Positions 1 to 8,018 of a stretch of DNA of 64,000 nt are shown here, in pieces (positions within the stretch are counted from its first letter, which is position 1; each line of letters starts with the position of its first letter). This DNA comes from Arthrobacter silviterrae (GTDB taxonomy: Bacteria > Actinomycetota > Actinomycetes > Actinomycetales > Micrococcaceae). Both the position numbers and the translations under genes were made by a program. The notes under the pieces are model-generated. The model had not been told where the DNA came from. It did no database searches and saw only the letters and a program-made list of their open reading frames with translations. The stretch is taken from the NCBI RefSeq assembly GCF_011045165.1, contig NZ_JAAKZI010000010.1, forward strand, positions 61,225-125,224, read 5' to 3'.

Positions 1-277
1 CCACCAGCGTGCACCCCTCCAGCCGCCAGGTCCCGAGCCGGGCGGCAGCCTCCCGGATGGCCACCACCTCCGCGTGCGCCGTCGGATCCCCGTGCGCCTC
101 TCGTTCGTTGCGGCCCGCACCCAGCACTCCGCCGTCGGGCCCCAGGACGACGGCGCCAATCGGCACGTCCCCCGTCTCCGGGGCACGGCGGGCCTCCGCC
201 AGCGCCAGGCCCATCCACCCGGCGTGCAGGGCCGTGGCGGGGGTCTCGATTGGGCTGGGTTTCGACGTGGAGGGCAC
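1..277 (-). CDS. tadA: tRNA-specific adenosine deaminase TadA, 3' part beyond window
   Basis: Zinc-dependent deaminase that converts A34 to inosine in the wobble position of tRNA-Arg(ACG). Ninety-two residues are visible. They include the zinc and proton-shuttle motif T-A-H-A-E (His68 and Glu70) and the preceding V-P-I-G-A-V-V segment typical of the cytidine/deoxycytidylate deaminase fold. The second zinc motif (P-C-x-x-C) would lie just past the window edge. The start is taken as the GTG at 277; an internal ATG at 214 is possible but would remove the usual N-terminal helix. The gene is divergent from upp with about 22 bp between starts. The window also carries its expected substrate, tRNA-Arg(ACG), near 20.4 kb. 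The family call is firm and the start is moderate. Confidence 0.88.
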   Translation of the reverse strand, partial: MPSTSKPSPIETPATALHAGWMGLALAEARRAPETGDVPIGAVVLGPDGGVLGAGRNEREAHGDPTAHAEVVAIREAAARLGTWRLEGCTLV

Positions 278-299
278 GGCTCAATGGTAGCTTTTATCT

Positions 300-938
300 A
301 TGCGCGTACTGGTTGCGGATCATCCGCTGATTGCCCACAAATTGACCGTCCTGCGGGACAAGACCACCCCGTCCCCCGTTTTCCGGCAGCTGACCGAAGA
401 GCTGGTCACCCTGCTGGCCTATGAGGCAACCCGCGAAGTGCGCGTGGAACCGGTCAACATCGAGACGCCGGTGTCCCCGACCGTTGGGACCGGCCTGAGC
501 AAGCCCACGCCGCTGGTGGTGCCGATCCTGCGTGCCGGGCTGGGCATGCTGGAGGGCATGACCCGACTGCTGCCCACCGCCGAAGTGGGCTTCCTGGGCA
601 TGGCCCGCAATGAGGAAACCCTCGAGGCCATCACCTACGCCGAGCGCCTGCCGGAGGACCTGACGGGACGCCAGGTGTACGTCCTGGACCCCATGCTGGC
701 CACCGGCGGCACCCTGATTGAGGCGTTCAAGTTCCTCTTTGACCGCGGCGCCGCGGACATCACGTGCATCTGCCTGCTGGCCGCACCCGAGGGCCTGGCG
801 AAGCTGGAAGCGGCGCACGGGGATCGCGACAATGTCCACGTGGTGCTCGCCTCGATCGACGAGGGCCTGAACGAAAAGTCCTACATTGTCCCCGGCCTGG
901 GCGACGCCGGGGACCGCCTGTACGGGGTCGTCGACTAA
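300..938 (+). CDS. upp: uracil phosphoribosyltransferase
   Basis: Pyrimidine salvage enzyme: uracil + PRPP gives UMP + PPi in the cytosol. The 212-residue length is normal for the family. The PRPP-binding loop D-P-M-L-A-T-G-G-T is at residues 130-138. The uracil-binding C-terminus P-G-L-G-D-A-G-D-R is at about 197-205. The N-terminal H-P-L-I-A-H-K-L signature is also present. It is divergent from tadA, an arrangement seen in related actinobacteria. It converges on the lytic enzyme gene through a long perfect inverted repeat that probably ends both transcripts. Confidence 0.97.
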   Translation: MRVLVADHPLIAHKLTVLRDKTTPSPVFRQLTEELVTLLAYEATREVRVEPVNIETPVSPTVGTGLSKPTPLVVPILRAGLGMLEGMTRLLPTAEVGFLGMARNEETLEAITYAERLPEDLTGRQVYVLDPMLATGGTLIEAFKFLFDRGAADITCICLLAAPEGLAKLEAAHGDRDNVHVVLASIDEGLNEKSYIVPGLGDAGDRLYGVVD

Positions 939-971
939 CCGTTTCGGATTTCCGGCGGTCATGCCCTCCCG

Positions 972-1024
972 AGTATGCAGCAATGGCGACTTAGGCCCAG
1001 CCTAAGTCGCCATTGCTGCATACT
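972..1024. terminator. perfect 25-bp inverted repeat between upp and the transglycosylase gene
   Basis: Arms at 972-996 and 1000-1024 are exact reverse complements with a 3-nt loop. The element lies 33 bp after the upp stop and 26 bp before the stop of the convergent gene, so it can act as a bidirectional terminator. There is no T-run, as is common in actinobacterial terminators. Confidence 0.75.
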
Positions 1025-1050
1025 GACTGCGGGGTCAGTAGACCGCGGGG

Positions 1051-1797
1051 TCAGTACCAGCCGACGGCGTTGGAGTGGCCCCAGGCGCCGCACGGGCTGC
1101 CGTAGCGGCCCTCAATGTAGCCAAGGCCCCAGTTGATCTGCGTCTTGTAGTTGGTGCGGTAGTCCGCGCCCGCCACGGACATCTTCTCCGCCGGGAGCGA
1201 CTGGGCAATGCCATACGCACCGCTGGAGGCGTTTTCGGCCGACGTCAGCCAGCTGGATTCGCGGTTCCACAGCTGCGTCAGGCAGCTCATCTGGTCGGCG
1301 CCCCAGCCGTGCGCGGCCAACTGGCCGGCGGCGTACTGCTGTGCCGCGGCGGGGTCGTCCACCAGAACGGGGGCGGCGGCCTTGGTGGCGGCAGGCGCGG
1401 CAGCCTTTGTGGCCGGCGGCGTGGCCACCGGCGTGACGGCGTCGGCCGCACCGCTGAGGGACTGGGAAGTGGCCTTGGCGGCCTTGGTGGAACTCACCTG
1501 GATGCGGGAAAAGTCAATGGCAACGTCTGTGGGCGCTGAGATGGCCGACGGCGCGGCGCTGGCCTGGGTGCCGCCGGAGACAAGGCTCGCGGAGGCCAAG
1601 CCGGCGGTTGCGTTGTTGGTGGCGGCCTGGGCCAGCCCTCCGCCGGCCAGCAGCGCCCCGGCCACGGCAACAATGGCCATGCGCTTGGCAGGTCCGGCGA
1701 CCTTGGCGTCAGTGTGGGAGGCCTTGCGGGCTTCGCGGCGGGAGACGGAGCGAACGGGTTCGGCGCGGCGGCGGCCGTGCTGGGGTGCTGCGGACAT
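1051..1797 (-). CDS. secreted lytic transglycosylase-like protein (Rpf/SLT-like domain)
   Basis: Predicted secreted peptidoglycan hydrolase of 248 residues. A basic N-terminus is followed by a hydrophobic signal at about 38-58. A long Ala/Thr/Ser/Pro-rich low-complexity linker follows (60-150). The C-terminal domain of about 90 residues contains C-L-T-Q-L-W-N-R-E-S-S-W, with Glu180 as the probable catalytic acid, and G-A-Y-G-I-A-Q-S, which is typical of SLT/Rpf-type lysozyme folds. It ends in G-W-Y, like other small actinobacterial transglycosylases of this class. The long leader carries a c-di-AMP riboswitch signature, consistent with known control of Rpf and cell-wall hydrolase genes in actinobacteria. 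The fold is confident; substrate detail is inferred. Confidence 0.85.
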   Translation of the reverse strand: MSAAPQHGRRRAEPVRSVSRREARKASHTDAKVAGPAKRMAIVAVAGALLAGGGLAQAATNNATAGLASASLVSGGTQASAAPSAISAPTDVAIDFSRIQVSSTKAAKATSQSLSGAADAVTPVATPPATKAAAPAATKAAAPVLVDDPAAAQQYAAGQLAAHGWGADQMSCLTQLWNRESSWLTSAENASSGAYGIAQSLPAEKMSVAGADYRTNYKTQINWGLGYIEGRYGSPCGAWGHSNAVGWY

Positions 1798-1879
1798 AGG
1801 GATATAGCCTCTCTACGCCTGCGAGGTGAGCTGTCGGGAACGGACTAGAGCATCCGGCCGCGCGGCGCAGGCATGTGCT

Positions 1880-2060
1880 GCGCACGTCATCGGCTTAACC
1901 CCAAGGGTCTCCATGGAGGAGACCCGCAAAAATTGGGTCCCCCGTCTCTGCCGTCTGGTATGAACGGGAAATGGGCGGCGGCAGAGCTCGGCGAACCGTC
2001 CATTTGTGCCAAGGAACCGTGGATGGTTCGGCGGGCACGAAGTCCACCCTACCGAAGCAA
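1880..2060 (-). ncRNA. ydaO-type c-di-AMP riboswitch (candidate)
   Basis: The minus-strand leader of the transglycosylase gene holds the conserved blocks of the ydaO aptamer in the right order: GCCGAACC (2032-2025), GACGGGGGACCCA (1946-1934) and GGGGTTAAGCCGATG (1902-1888). Between the last two, a GGGTCTCC/GGAGACCC stem is seen. Location ahead of a secreted cell-wall hydrolase is the classic actinobacterial context. Boundaries are approximate. Confidence 0.8.
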
Positions 2061-2104
2061 GGCCCAAAAGTCACATTTTGGTAACGGAGTGACCATCCTG
2101 ACAT

Positions 2105-2138
2105 TTACTTAGCAATGCTAATGACCTATGCTAAGTAA
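2105..2138. promoter_or_regulatory. MarR-type operator upstream of marR-MFS operon
   Basis: TTACTTAGCA (2105-2114) and TGCTAAGTAA (2129-2138) form perfect 10-bp arms. Nested inside the left part is the compact palindrome TTAGCA-A-TGCTAA (2109-2121), which is the typical size and shape of a MarR operator. It lies about 45 bp ahead of the regulator gene, so autoregulation is likely. Confidence 0.7.
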
Positions 2139-2180
2139 TAGAAAACACGAAGCCAGTGACGCCAGGACTATACGCAACTT

Positions 2181-2660
2181 ATGATTACTTCCTCAGCAAC
2201 GCCCCCGGCTGCCCGCACGGCAGCTCCGCCATCCAAGCGCCAGGCAGGTGCCGGATTGCTGGCTGCCGAGCTGAGGGTGGCCATCATGCGCTCCTCCCGC
2301 CGGCTCCGCGCCGAAGCAGCGTCCCGTGACATCAGCCCGGGCCAGTATTCAGTGCTCGCGGCCATCCTCCACGGCCCCCTGACGGTGGGACAACTGGCCG
2401 AGCGGGAAATGATCCAGGCTCCGTCCATGACCCGGATCGTCAACGGGCTCGAATCCGCCGGCTATGTCACCCGCGGGGAGAACCCGCTGGACAAGCGGCA
2501 GGTGCTGGTGCAAATCACCGAGGACGGCTCGGCCATCCTGCGCAAGGCCAGGTCCCGGCGCACCCAGTGGCTCGCCAAGAGGGTGGCGGCGCTGAGCCCG
2601 GAGGAACGCGAGACCCTGCGCGAAGCGGCCCGCATCCTGCAGGAGATGAGCGCCGTTTGA
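2181..2660 (+). CDS. MarR-family transcriptional regulator
   Basis: A 159-residue winged-helix repressor of the MarR family. The region around residues 50-110 (S-P-G-Q-Y-S-V-L-A-A-I, then L-A-E-R-E-M-I-Q-A-P-S-M-T-R-I-V and D-K-R-Q-V-L-V) matches the HTH, recognition helix and wing of the family. It is translationally coupled to the following MFS exporter: the regulator's stop overlaps the TTG start of the transporter. The upstream palindrome is a plausible autoregulatory site. The ligand is unknown; an exported drug or aromatic compound is the usual case. Confidence 0.92.
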   Translation: MITSSATPPAARTAAPPSKRQAGAGLLAAELRVAIMRSSRRLRAEAASRDISPGQYSVLAAILHGPLTVGQLAEREMIQAPSMTRIVNGLESAGYVTRGENPLDKRQVLVQITEDGSAILRKARSRRTQWLAKRVAALSPEERETLREAARILQEMSAV

Positions 2661-3922
2661 ATTCCATGTTCAGGGCGCTGAAGGTTTTCAACTACCGCCT
2701 GTGGGTGACAGGGGCGCTGGTGTCCAACATCGGCACCTGGATGCAGCGCGTGGCACAGGACTGGCTGGTGCTGACCATCCTCACCAACAATTCCGGCACA
2801 GCCGCGGGCATCACCACCGGCCTGCAGTTCCTGCCCATCGTCTTCCTGGGGCCGTTTGCCGGGCTGCTGGGCGACCGGGTCAACAAGCGCAAGCTCCTGC
2901 TGTGCACCCAAATGGCCATGGGGCTGTGTGCCCTGCTGCTGGGTCTGCTGGTGGTCACCCACACCGTGGAGCTGTGGCACGTCTACGTCATTGCCTTCCT
3001 GCTCGGGGTGGCCAGCGCCTTTGACGCCCCGTCGCGCCAGGCGTTTGTCTCAGAGGTGGTGTCCAAGGAGGACGTGCCCAACGCCGTCGCCCTTAACGGC
3101 GCCTCCTTCAACCTGGCCCGCCTGGCCGGCCCCGGCATTGCCGGCGTGGTGATTGCCCTGTTCGGCACCGGGCCGGCATTCCTGATCAACGCGGCCAGCT
3201 TTGTGGCCGTGATCTTCTCCCTGTGGCGCATGCGCGTCTCCGAGTTGCAGCCTGTTGCCAGAGTGCCGCGCGGCAAGGGGCAGATTCGCGAGGGGTTTGC
3301 CTACATCCGCCACCGTCCGGACCTCATGATGATCATGGTGCTGGTGTTCATGGTGGGCACGTTTGGGATGAACTTCCAGATCACCAACGCGCTGATGGCC
3401 ACCACCGTCTTCCACCTAGGCCCGGGCGAATACGGGCTGCTGGGCTCCGTCATGGCCATTGGCACGCTAGCCGCAGCCCTGATGGCCGCCCGGCGCAAGA
3501 ACATGCGCATGCTCTACATAGTTGGCGGGGCCCTGGCCTTTGGCGGCACCGTGGCCATCGCAGCGTTCATGCCGTCCTTTGCCCTTTATGCCGTGGCACT
3601 GGTCCCGGTGGGCCTGGCGGCGCTGACCTTCATGAATGCCTGCAACACCACCGTCCAGCTCAACACGGACGCGGCCATGCGCGGGCGCGTCCTGGCCGTG
3701 TACATGGTGGTCCTGCAGGGCGGCACCCCCATCGGTGCGCCGCTGGTGGGCTGGATCGCCACCGAATTCGGCGCCCGCTGGTCCCTGGGCATCGGGGCGG
3801 TGGTGGCCATCGCCTCCGCACTGGTGGCCCTGGTCATGATGAACCGGCGGAACCATGTGCGGATCCGCGACCAATTCCGCAGCCTGCGCCCGTTCACGGT
3901 GGCGCACGCCCTCCACCGTTGA
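2657..3922 (+). CDS. MFS transporter (drug/metabolite exporter, Enterobactin-exporter-like)
   Basis: A 421-residue integral membrane protein with about 12 hydrophobic segments. The N-terminal N-Y-R-L-W and G-T-W-M-Q-R-V-A-Q-D-W-L-V-L motifs and the loop G-D-R-V-N-K-R-K-L are characteristic of the MFS_3 (EntS-like) exporter group. The TTG at 2657 is chosen because AGGAG at 2641-2645 is well spaced from it, and its TTGA overlaps the marR stop. An ATG at 2666 is the alternative, with poor spacing. The pair forms a two-gene efflux operon probably derepressed by the effector of the MarR protein. Confidence 0.9.
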   Translation: MNSMFRALKVFNYRLWVTGALVSNIGTWMQRVAQDWLVLTILTNNSGTAAGITTGLQFLPIVFLGPFAGLLGDRVNKRKLLLCTQMAMGLCALLLGLLVVTHTVELWHVYVIAFLLGVASAFDAPSRQAFVSEVVSKEDVPNAVALNGASFNLARLAGPGIAGVVIALFGTGPAFLINAASFVAVIFSLWRMRVSELQPVARVPRGKGQIREGFAYIRHRPDLMMIMVLVFMVGTFGMNFQITNALMATTVFHLGPGEYGLLGSVMAIGTLAAALMAARRKNMRMLYIVGGALAFGGTVAIAAFMPSFALYAVALVPVGLAALTFMNACNTTVQLNTDAAMRGRVLAVYMVVLQGGTPIGAPLVGWIATEFGARWSLGIGAVVAIASALVALVMMNRRNHVRIRDQFRSLRPFTVAHALHR

Positions 3923-3994
3923 GGAGCCCGACGGCGGGGCCGCTGGGTGGGTTTCGGGTGAACTTTTGTTGCCTTAACGTCAAAGTCTGGGAAA

Positions 3995-4045
3995 ATGCCC
4001 GGCGTTGCAAGCGGCTTGCGGAGGGCATCCTAGCCATGCTTTTTT
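3995..4045 (+). terminator. terminator after MFS gene
   Basis: Stem ATGCCC/GGGCAT (3995-4000 with 4023-4028) enclosing GCAAGC-G-GCTTGC (4007-4019), with a T6 run at 4040-4045. Confidence 0.6.
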
Positions 4046-4492
4046 GACGCGTGAACTTATTTCTTCATAATTGCCATGTTGCCGAATTTTGCAACGTCAC
4101 AATCGCGAAATAGATCAATAAATTCAACTCACGGCGTCACAATCCGTCGATGTGAGACCAAGCGTACCTTGTTACCTTTATCACAATGGGTGCAAAAATC
4201 TCACAGAGTGGACGTTTTGGCCCTTTGTTACTTGCAAGTTCGGAATATTACGTAGGACACTGGCGAGTGTGAACACCCACTCAGTGAATTCTGCAGCCGC
4301 AGCAACTGTCCATTGCAACCCATCTGGACGGGCCCTGTGTAGTTGTCGAATGCAGGCCTAGCTCACAACCCTTACGAACTAGGCATTTTTGGCCCTGTGG
4401 CCGGCCCCTGGCGGGGCATTTGGTTCCGGTATACGGAACACATGAGGAAAGCATTCGCGCCGTAGCTTACGGCCATACACCGAGGTAGTTCA
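4046..4492 (+). promoter_or_regulatory. AT-rich leader of the winged-helix regulator
   Basis: No credible gene lies in this 447-bp stretch, which is visibly less GC-rich than its surroundings. The octamer GTCACAAT occurs at 4096-4103 and 4136-4143, exactly 40 bp apart, and a related TATCACAAT at 4180-4188. A near-palindrome TTCCGGTATACGGAA sits at 4424-4438, 54 bp before the start codon. These are candidate binding sites, but no factor can be named. Confidence 0.4.
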
Positions 4493-5341
4493 ATGTCTGT
4501 AGCATCCGGATACGTCCACATTTCTGTTCGCAATGCCGCCAAGGCCGTGGCCCGCGGGGCGCAAAACCCGCTGAACCGCGGCTACCACGACGACCATGCC
4601 GTCTACGGCAACCCGGCAGCCTACCGCCGCGACGCCGATTCGGCCGCGGCCCGGCTGCGCGCCGTGCCGGCAGCCGAGACCCACCCCATGACGGCGCCCA
4701 TCCCCGTGATTTCCGGCAGCGACAAGCTGCGCGGCGTGGCCCCCGACAACGTGGCGCGCGGCTTCGTGCTGTACGTGGGCGTGGACGAGGACACGGCCGC
4801 AGCGGCCGGCACTTCCCTGGCCAAGCTGGCCCAGGACATCCGGGCCTATGCCCAGGCCCTGGTGCCGCAGGCCCAAAGCTACGCGGCCGTGGCCATCGCG
4901 CCGTCGGACGCCGTCGGCTCCGCCCTCGATGTGGTCCGCTCCACTTTCGGCGACCCCACGGTGGCCAACCGCCAGCGCCAGGAAGCCGTGCGCGTCCCGG
5001 CCCCCGCCGAGCACCGGCCCTCCGGCGTGCTCATCGACCTGGCCCGCCGCGAGGTCCACCTGGACGGCGAGACGCTGAACCTCACGTTCAAGGAATTTGA
5101 GCTGCTGAACTACCTTGTGGAAAACGGCACCCGCACCGTGGGCCGCGATGAACTCCTCGAGGGCCTGTGGGGCAACGCCGACGAAGTCCCGAATGAGCGC
5201 ACCATTGACGTGCACATCCGCCGCCTCCGCTCCAAGTTGGGACGCCTGGCCAACACCGTCCGCACCGTCCGTGGCGAAGGCTACCGCTTCTACGAGCACC
5301 CCGAAGTGGTTGTCTGGGCCGCCCCCGAGTACTCGATCTAG
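4493..5341 (+). CDS. orphan winged-helix regulator with OmpR/PhoB-type C-terminal domain
   Basis: A 282-residue protein. The last 105 residues or so form a Trans_Reg_C effector domain: L-T-F-K-E-F-E-L-L-N-Y-L, then R-D-E-L-L-E-G-L-W-G, then R-T-I-D-V-H-I-R-R-L-R-S-K-L-G and V-R-G-E-G-Y-R-F-Y. These are the hallmarks of OmpR/PhoB DNA-binding domains. The first 170 residues do not show the Asp-phosphorylation pocket of a receiver domain and are rich in Ala, so this is not a classical response regulator. No histidine kinase gene is adjacent. The large AT-rich leader suggests complex regulation. Target genes are unknown. Confidence 0.85.
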   Translation: MSVASGYVHISVRNAAKAVARGAQNPLNRGYHDDHAVYGNPAAYRRDADSAAARLRAVPAAETHPMTAPIPVISGSDKLRGVAPDNVARGFVLYVGVDEDTAAAAGTSLAKLAQDIRAYAQALVPQAQSYAAVAIAPSDAVGSALDVVRSTFGDPTVANRQRQEAVRVPAPAEHRPSGVLIDLARREVHLDGETLNLTFKEFELLNYLVENGTRTVGRDELLEGLWGNADEVPNERTIDVHIRRLRSKLGRLANTVRTVRGEGYRFYEHPEVVVWAAPEYSI

Positions 5342-5365
5342 CAACCGGCCTGGCACTTTTTTCCA

Positions 5366-5414
5366 AGCACGACGGCGGTCCCCTCACGCAGGTGCCGGGG
5401 GCCGCCGTCGTGCT
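5366..5414 (+). terminator. hairpin terminator after winged-helix gene
   Basis: AGCACGACGGCGG (5366-5378) pairs perfectly with CCGCCGTCGTGCT (5402-5414), extended by a CCCC/GGGG inner stem. It lies 25 bp after the regulator stop. Confidence 0.7.
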
Positions 5415-5440
5415 GGCACAAGAGTCACTAAGCTTTGACC

Positions 5441-5962
5441 ATGAGCGAACACCACCTGAAACGACTGGTCCTGATGCGCCACGCCAAGGCGGCCTTTCCG
5501 CTTGGCGTGGAGGACCATGAGCGGCCCCTTGCCCAGCGAGGCCACCGCGAGGCGCCGCTGGCCGGCAAGTGGCTGGTGGAGAACAACGTGCTGCCGGACT
5601 TCATCCTGTGTTCCTCGGCCCTGCGCACCCGCCAGACCTGCACATGGGTGTGCCAGCAGCTGGGGGACAAGGCGCCCACGCCCAAGCTCGAGGACGGCCT
5701 CTACGCTGCGGGCGCGCTGCCCATGCTGTCGGTGATCAACCATGTCCCGGAAACCGTCACCACCTTGATGGTCATCAGCCACATGCCGGGCATACAAAAC
5801 CTGGCCCTGCGGCTGGCGTCCCGGGACTCGGACCAGGATGCCTACATGTCCCTGGCCACCGGCTACCCCACCAGTGCCTTTGCCGTGCTGGAGCACGACG
5901 GCGACTGGGCCACCCTCGATGGCCAGGATGCGCGCGTGACAAACTTTGTGGTGCCGCGCTAG
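5441..5962 (+). CDS. SixA-like phosphohistidine phosphatase (histidine phosphatase superfamily)
   Basis: A 173-residue single-domain phosphatase. The catalytic R-H-A-K motif places the nucleophile His14 (L-V-L-M-R-H-A-K). S-S-A-L-R-T-R-Q-T supplies the conserved phosphate-binding Arg. V-I-S-H-M-P-G-I supplies the second catalytic His. Length and motifs match SixA-type proteins that remove phosphate from phosphohistidine, but the physiological substrate cannot be read from sequence. The ATG at 5441 is preferred over an in-frame TTG at 5435. The gene is monocistronic, preceded by a terminator and followed by a convergent gene. Confidence 0.88.
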   Translation: MSEHHLKRLVLMRHAKAAFPLGVEDHERPLAQRGHREAPLAGKWLVENNVLPDFILCSSALRTRQTCTWVCQQLGDKAPTPKLEDGLYAAGALPMLSVINHVPETVTTLMVISHMPGIQNLALRLASRDSDQDAYMSLATGYPTSAFAVLEHDGDWATLDGQDARVTNFVVPR

Positions 5963-5981
5963 GCCGCTTCCTGTACTTTTC

Positions 5982-8018
5982 CTACACCGCGATTTCCGGC
6001 ATGAGGGTTTTCAGCGTCCACGTCTTGTGCTTCCGGACGGCGGCCCAGGCCAGCAGCCCGCCCAGCAGCGTGTACCCGATCAGGCCCAGGACGATGGGCA
6101 CCAGCGGGGCCAGCTCGGCCCCGTAAATCAGGTGCCGCATGCCCTCCACCACGTGCCCCATGGGCAGCACCTGGTGCATGATGTGCAGCGGCTCCGGGGT
6201 GGTCTGCCACGGGAACGTGCCGCCGGAGGAGACCAGCTGGAGCACCAGCAGGATCAGGACTACAAATTTTCCGGGCGTGCCCATCAGCGCCACGATGCCC
6301 TGGATGAGCGCGGTGAACGCCATGGATGCCAGCACCAGCAGTCCCAGCGTCAGCCACGGATGGCTGGGGGAAAGCCCCAGGCCAAGGACCACCACCCCGT
6401 ATAGCAGCAGCGCCTGGGCCGTGGAGACGGCGGCAAACGGCAGCCACCCGCCCACGGCAATCTTCCAGGACGGCGCATTGGAGGCGAGGGCGCGCTGTGT
6501 CAGCGGGCGCATGGCCTGCACCAGCATGAACGCGCCGATCCACAGCGCCAGCACCAGGAAGAACGGGGCCAGCCCGGAACCGTAGTTGGCGGCGCGTGCC
6601 TGCGAGAGGGAATCCACCCGGATGGGGTCCGCGATGACTCCGGAGGCATTCTGCTTGTCCGCGTCGTTGGGGTCGGGGACGGAGCCGGCACCACTGCGCA
6701 GCTGGGTGGACAGTTCGCCCGCCCCCGCGGCAAGCTTCGCCGAGCCGTCCTTCAAACTCGCGGCGCCGGCGTCGAGCTTGTGCGCCCCGGCGTCGAGCTG
6801 GTTGGCACCATCCAGGGCCGCACCCTGCCCCGCGGCCAGGGTGGCTGCCCCGGAGGAGAGCTGCCCTGCACCTGCGTGCGCCTGCCCGACGGCGCCCGTG
6901 AGGGCGGGTGCCGAGGCCGCCAGCTGGCTGGCGCCGTCCGCCACGGCCTGTGAGCCGGCCGCCAGCTTCTGGATGTCCGCCGCGTCCGTGGCCAGCTTCG
7001 CCTTGAGGTCCGTGACGGCCGGGCTGGAGGTGGCGCCGGCCAGCTGTGCCTTGATCTGTGCGGATTGTGCCGGTGTGATGGTTCCCGCGGCCACCAGCCC
7101 GGACAGCTTGTCGTTAATGGCCGTGGTGGCTGCCGAATCCAGCTGCCCGGCCGTGCCGATGGCGCCCTGGACCTTGGTGTTGAGAGCTGCATTGCCGGCA
7201 GCGACGGCGGCCGCGCCGTCGGCCAGTTTGCGGCTGTCAGCGGGCAGCGTTGCCGTCTGGTCCTGGAGCTGGCCCAGCCCCTTGTCGAGTGCGGCCGCGC
7301 CGGAAAGCAGCTGGTTGCTGCCGGCCACCAGTTTGACCTGCCCCGCGGCCAGCGCATCGGCGCCCGTCACCAGTTCGCCGGTGCCGGTTTTCAGGGTGCC
7401 CACGCCCGTGTCAAGGGTGGTGGCACCATCGGCCAGCTGCTTCGCGCCGTCTGCCGCCTTGACCAGCTGGGCATGAATGGTTCCATAGCCGGTCAGCAGG
7501 GCATTGGCCGTCTGCTGCCCCACCTCCTTGGCCACTGATTCGTGCACCTGCGTGGTCACCTTGTCCACAATGGAGGTCAGCAGGTAGTTGTTGGCGTCGT
7601 TGGTGGTCACGCTCATCATGGCCTGCGTGGCCGCGTTGAAGTTCTCCGGCGAGGCCAGGTTCTTGGAGAAGTCCTTCGGGATGGTCAAGGCAAAGGCATA
7701 GTCGCCGTTCTGGACGCCGGCGTTGGCCGCTTCCGGGGTGTCCACGATCTTCCAGTCAAACTTCTTGCCGTCCACCAGGTTCTTGGCCACGTCCTGGCCC
7801 ACGTGCAGTTCCTTGCCGTCCTTGGTTACGGCGCCGGCGTCCTGGACCACCACGGCAGCCTGCAGCTGGTCCAGGTTCGAATAGGGGTCCCAGTTTGCGT
7901 ACAGGTAGACGGCGCCGTAGAGCAGCGGAACCATTACCAGGGCCACAATGGTCAGCTTCGGCAGCATTCCGCCGGTCATGCGTTTGAGCTCTGAGAGCGC
8001 CAGTCGAAAGACTGTCAT
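5982..8018 (-). CDS. YhgE/Pip-family membrane protein with heptad-repeat ectodomain
   Basis: A 678-residue membrane protein. It has an N-terminal TM helix (about 22-42), an extracellular region with L-x-x-G repeats (about 185-470), and a C-terminal ABC-2-like bundle of about five TM helices. The repeats (G-A-x-x-L-x-x-G and similar) recur roughly every seven residues, the arrangement of YhgE/Pip phage-infection and type VII-associated proteins. The gene overlaps the upstream degenerate ATPase gene by 4 bp (ATGA), so the two are made together. The organization resembles an ABC exporter half or an ESX-like secreted-effector helper. The cargo is unknown. Confidence 0.9.
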   Translation of the reverse strand: MTVFRLALSELKRMTGGMLPKLTIVALVMVPLLYGAVYLYANWDPYSNLDQLQAAVVVQDAGAVTKDGKELHVGQDVAKNLVDGKKFDWKIVDTPEAANAGVQNGDYAFALTIPKDFSKNLASPENFNAATQAMMSVTTNDANNYLLTSIVDKVTTQVHESVAKEVGQQTANALLTGYGTIHAQLVKAADGAKQLADGATTLDTGVGTLKTGTGELVTGADALAAGQVKLVAGSNQLLSGAAALDKGLGQLQDQTATLPADSRKLADGAAAVAAGNAALNTKVQGAIGTAGQLDSAATTAINDKLSGLVAAGTITPAQSAQIKAQLAGATSSPAVTDLKAKLATDAADIQKLAAGSQAVADGASQLAASAPALTGAVGQAHAGAGQLSSGAATLAAGQGAALDGANQLDAGAHKLDAGAASLKDGSAKLAAGAGELSTQLRSGAGSVPDPNDADKQNASGVIADPIRVDSLSQARAANYGSGLAPFFLVLALWIGAFMLVQAMRPLTQRALASNAPSWKIAVGGWLPFAAVSTAQALLLYGVVVLGLGLSPSHPWLTLGLLVLASMAFTALIQGIVALMGTPGKFVVLILLVLQLVSSGGTFPWQTTPEPLHIMHQVLPMGHVVEGMRHLIYGAELAPLVPIVLGLIGYTLLGGLLAWAAVRKHKTWTLKTLMPEIAV

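Noticed and set aside
2040..2100. MtrA-type binding site (GTCAC/GTTACC) upstream of the riboswitch
   Set aside because: The spacing is not clearly that of known sites and the match is short; it is not supported well enough to list.
4152..4361. A 69-codon frame in the AT-rich leader of the winged-helix gene
   Set aside because: No ribosome site, no recognisable motif and codon use unlike neighbours; the region is better read as regulatory.
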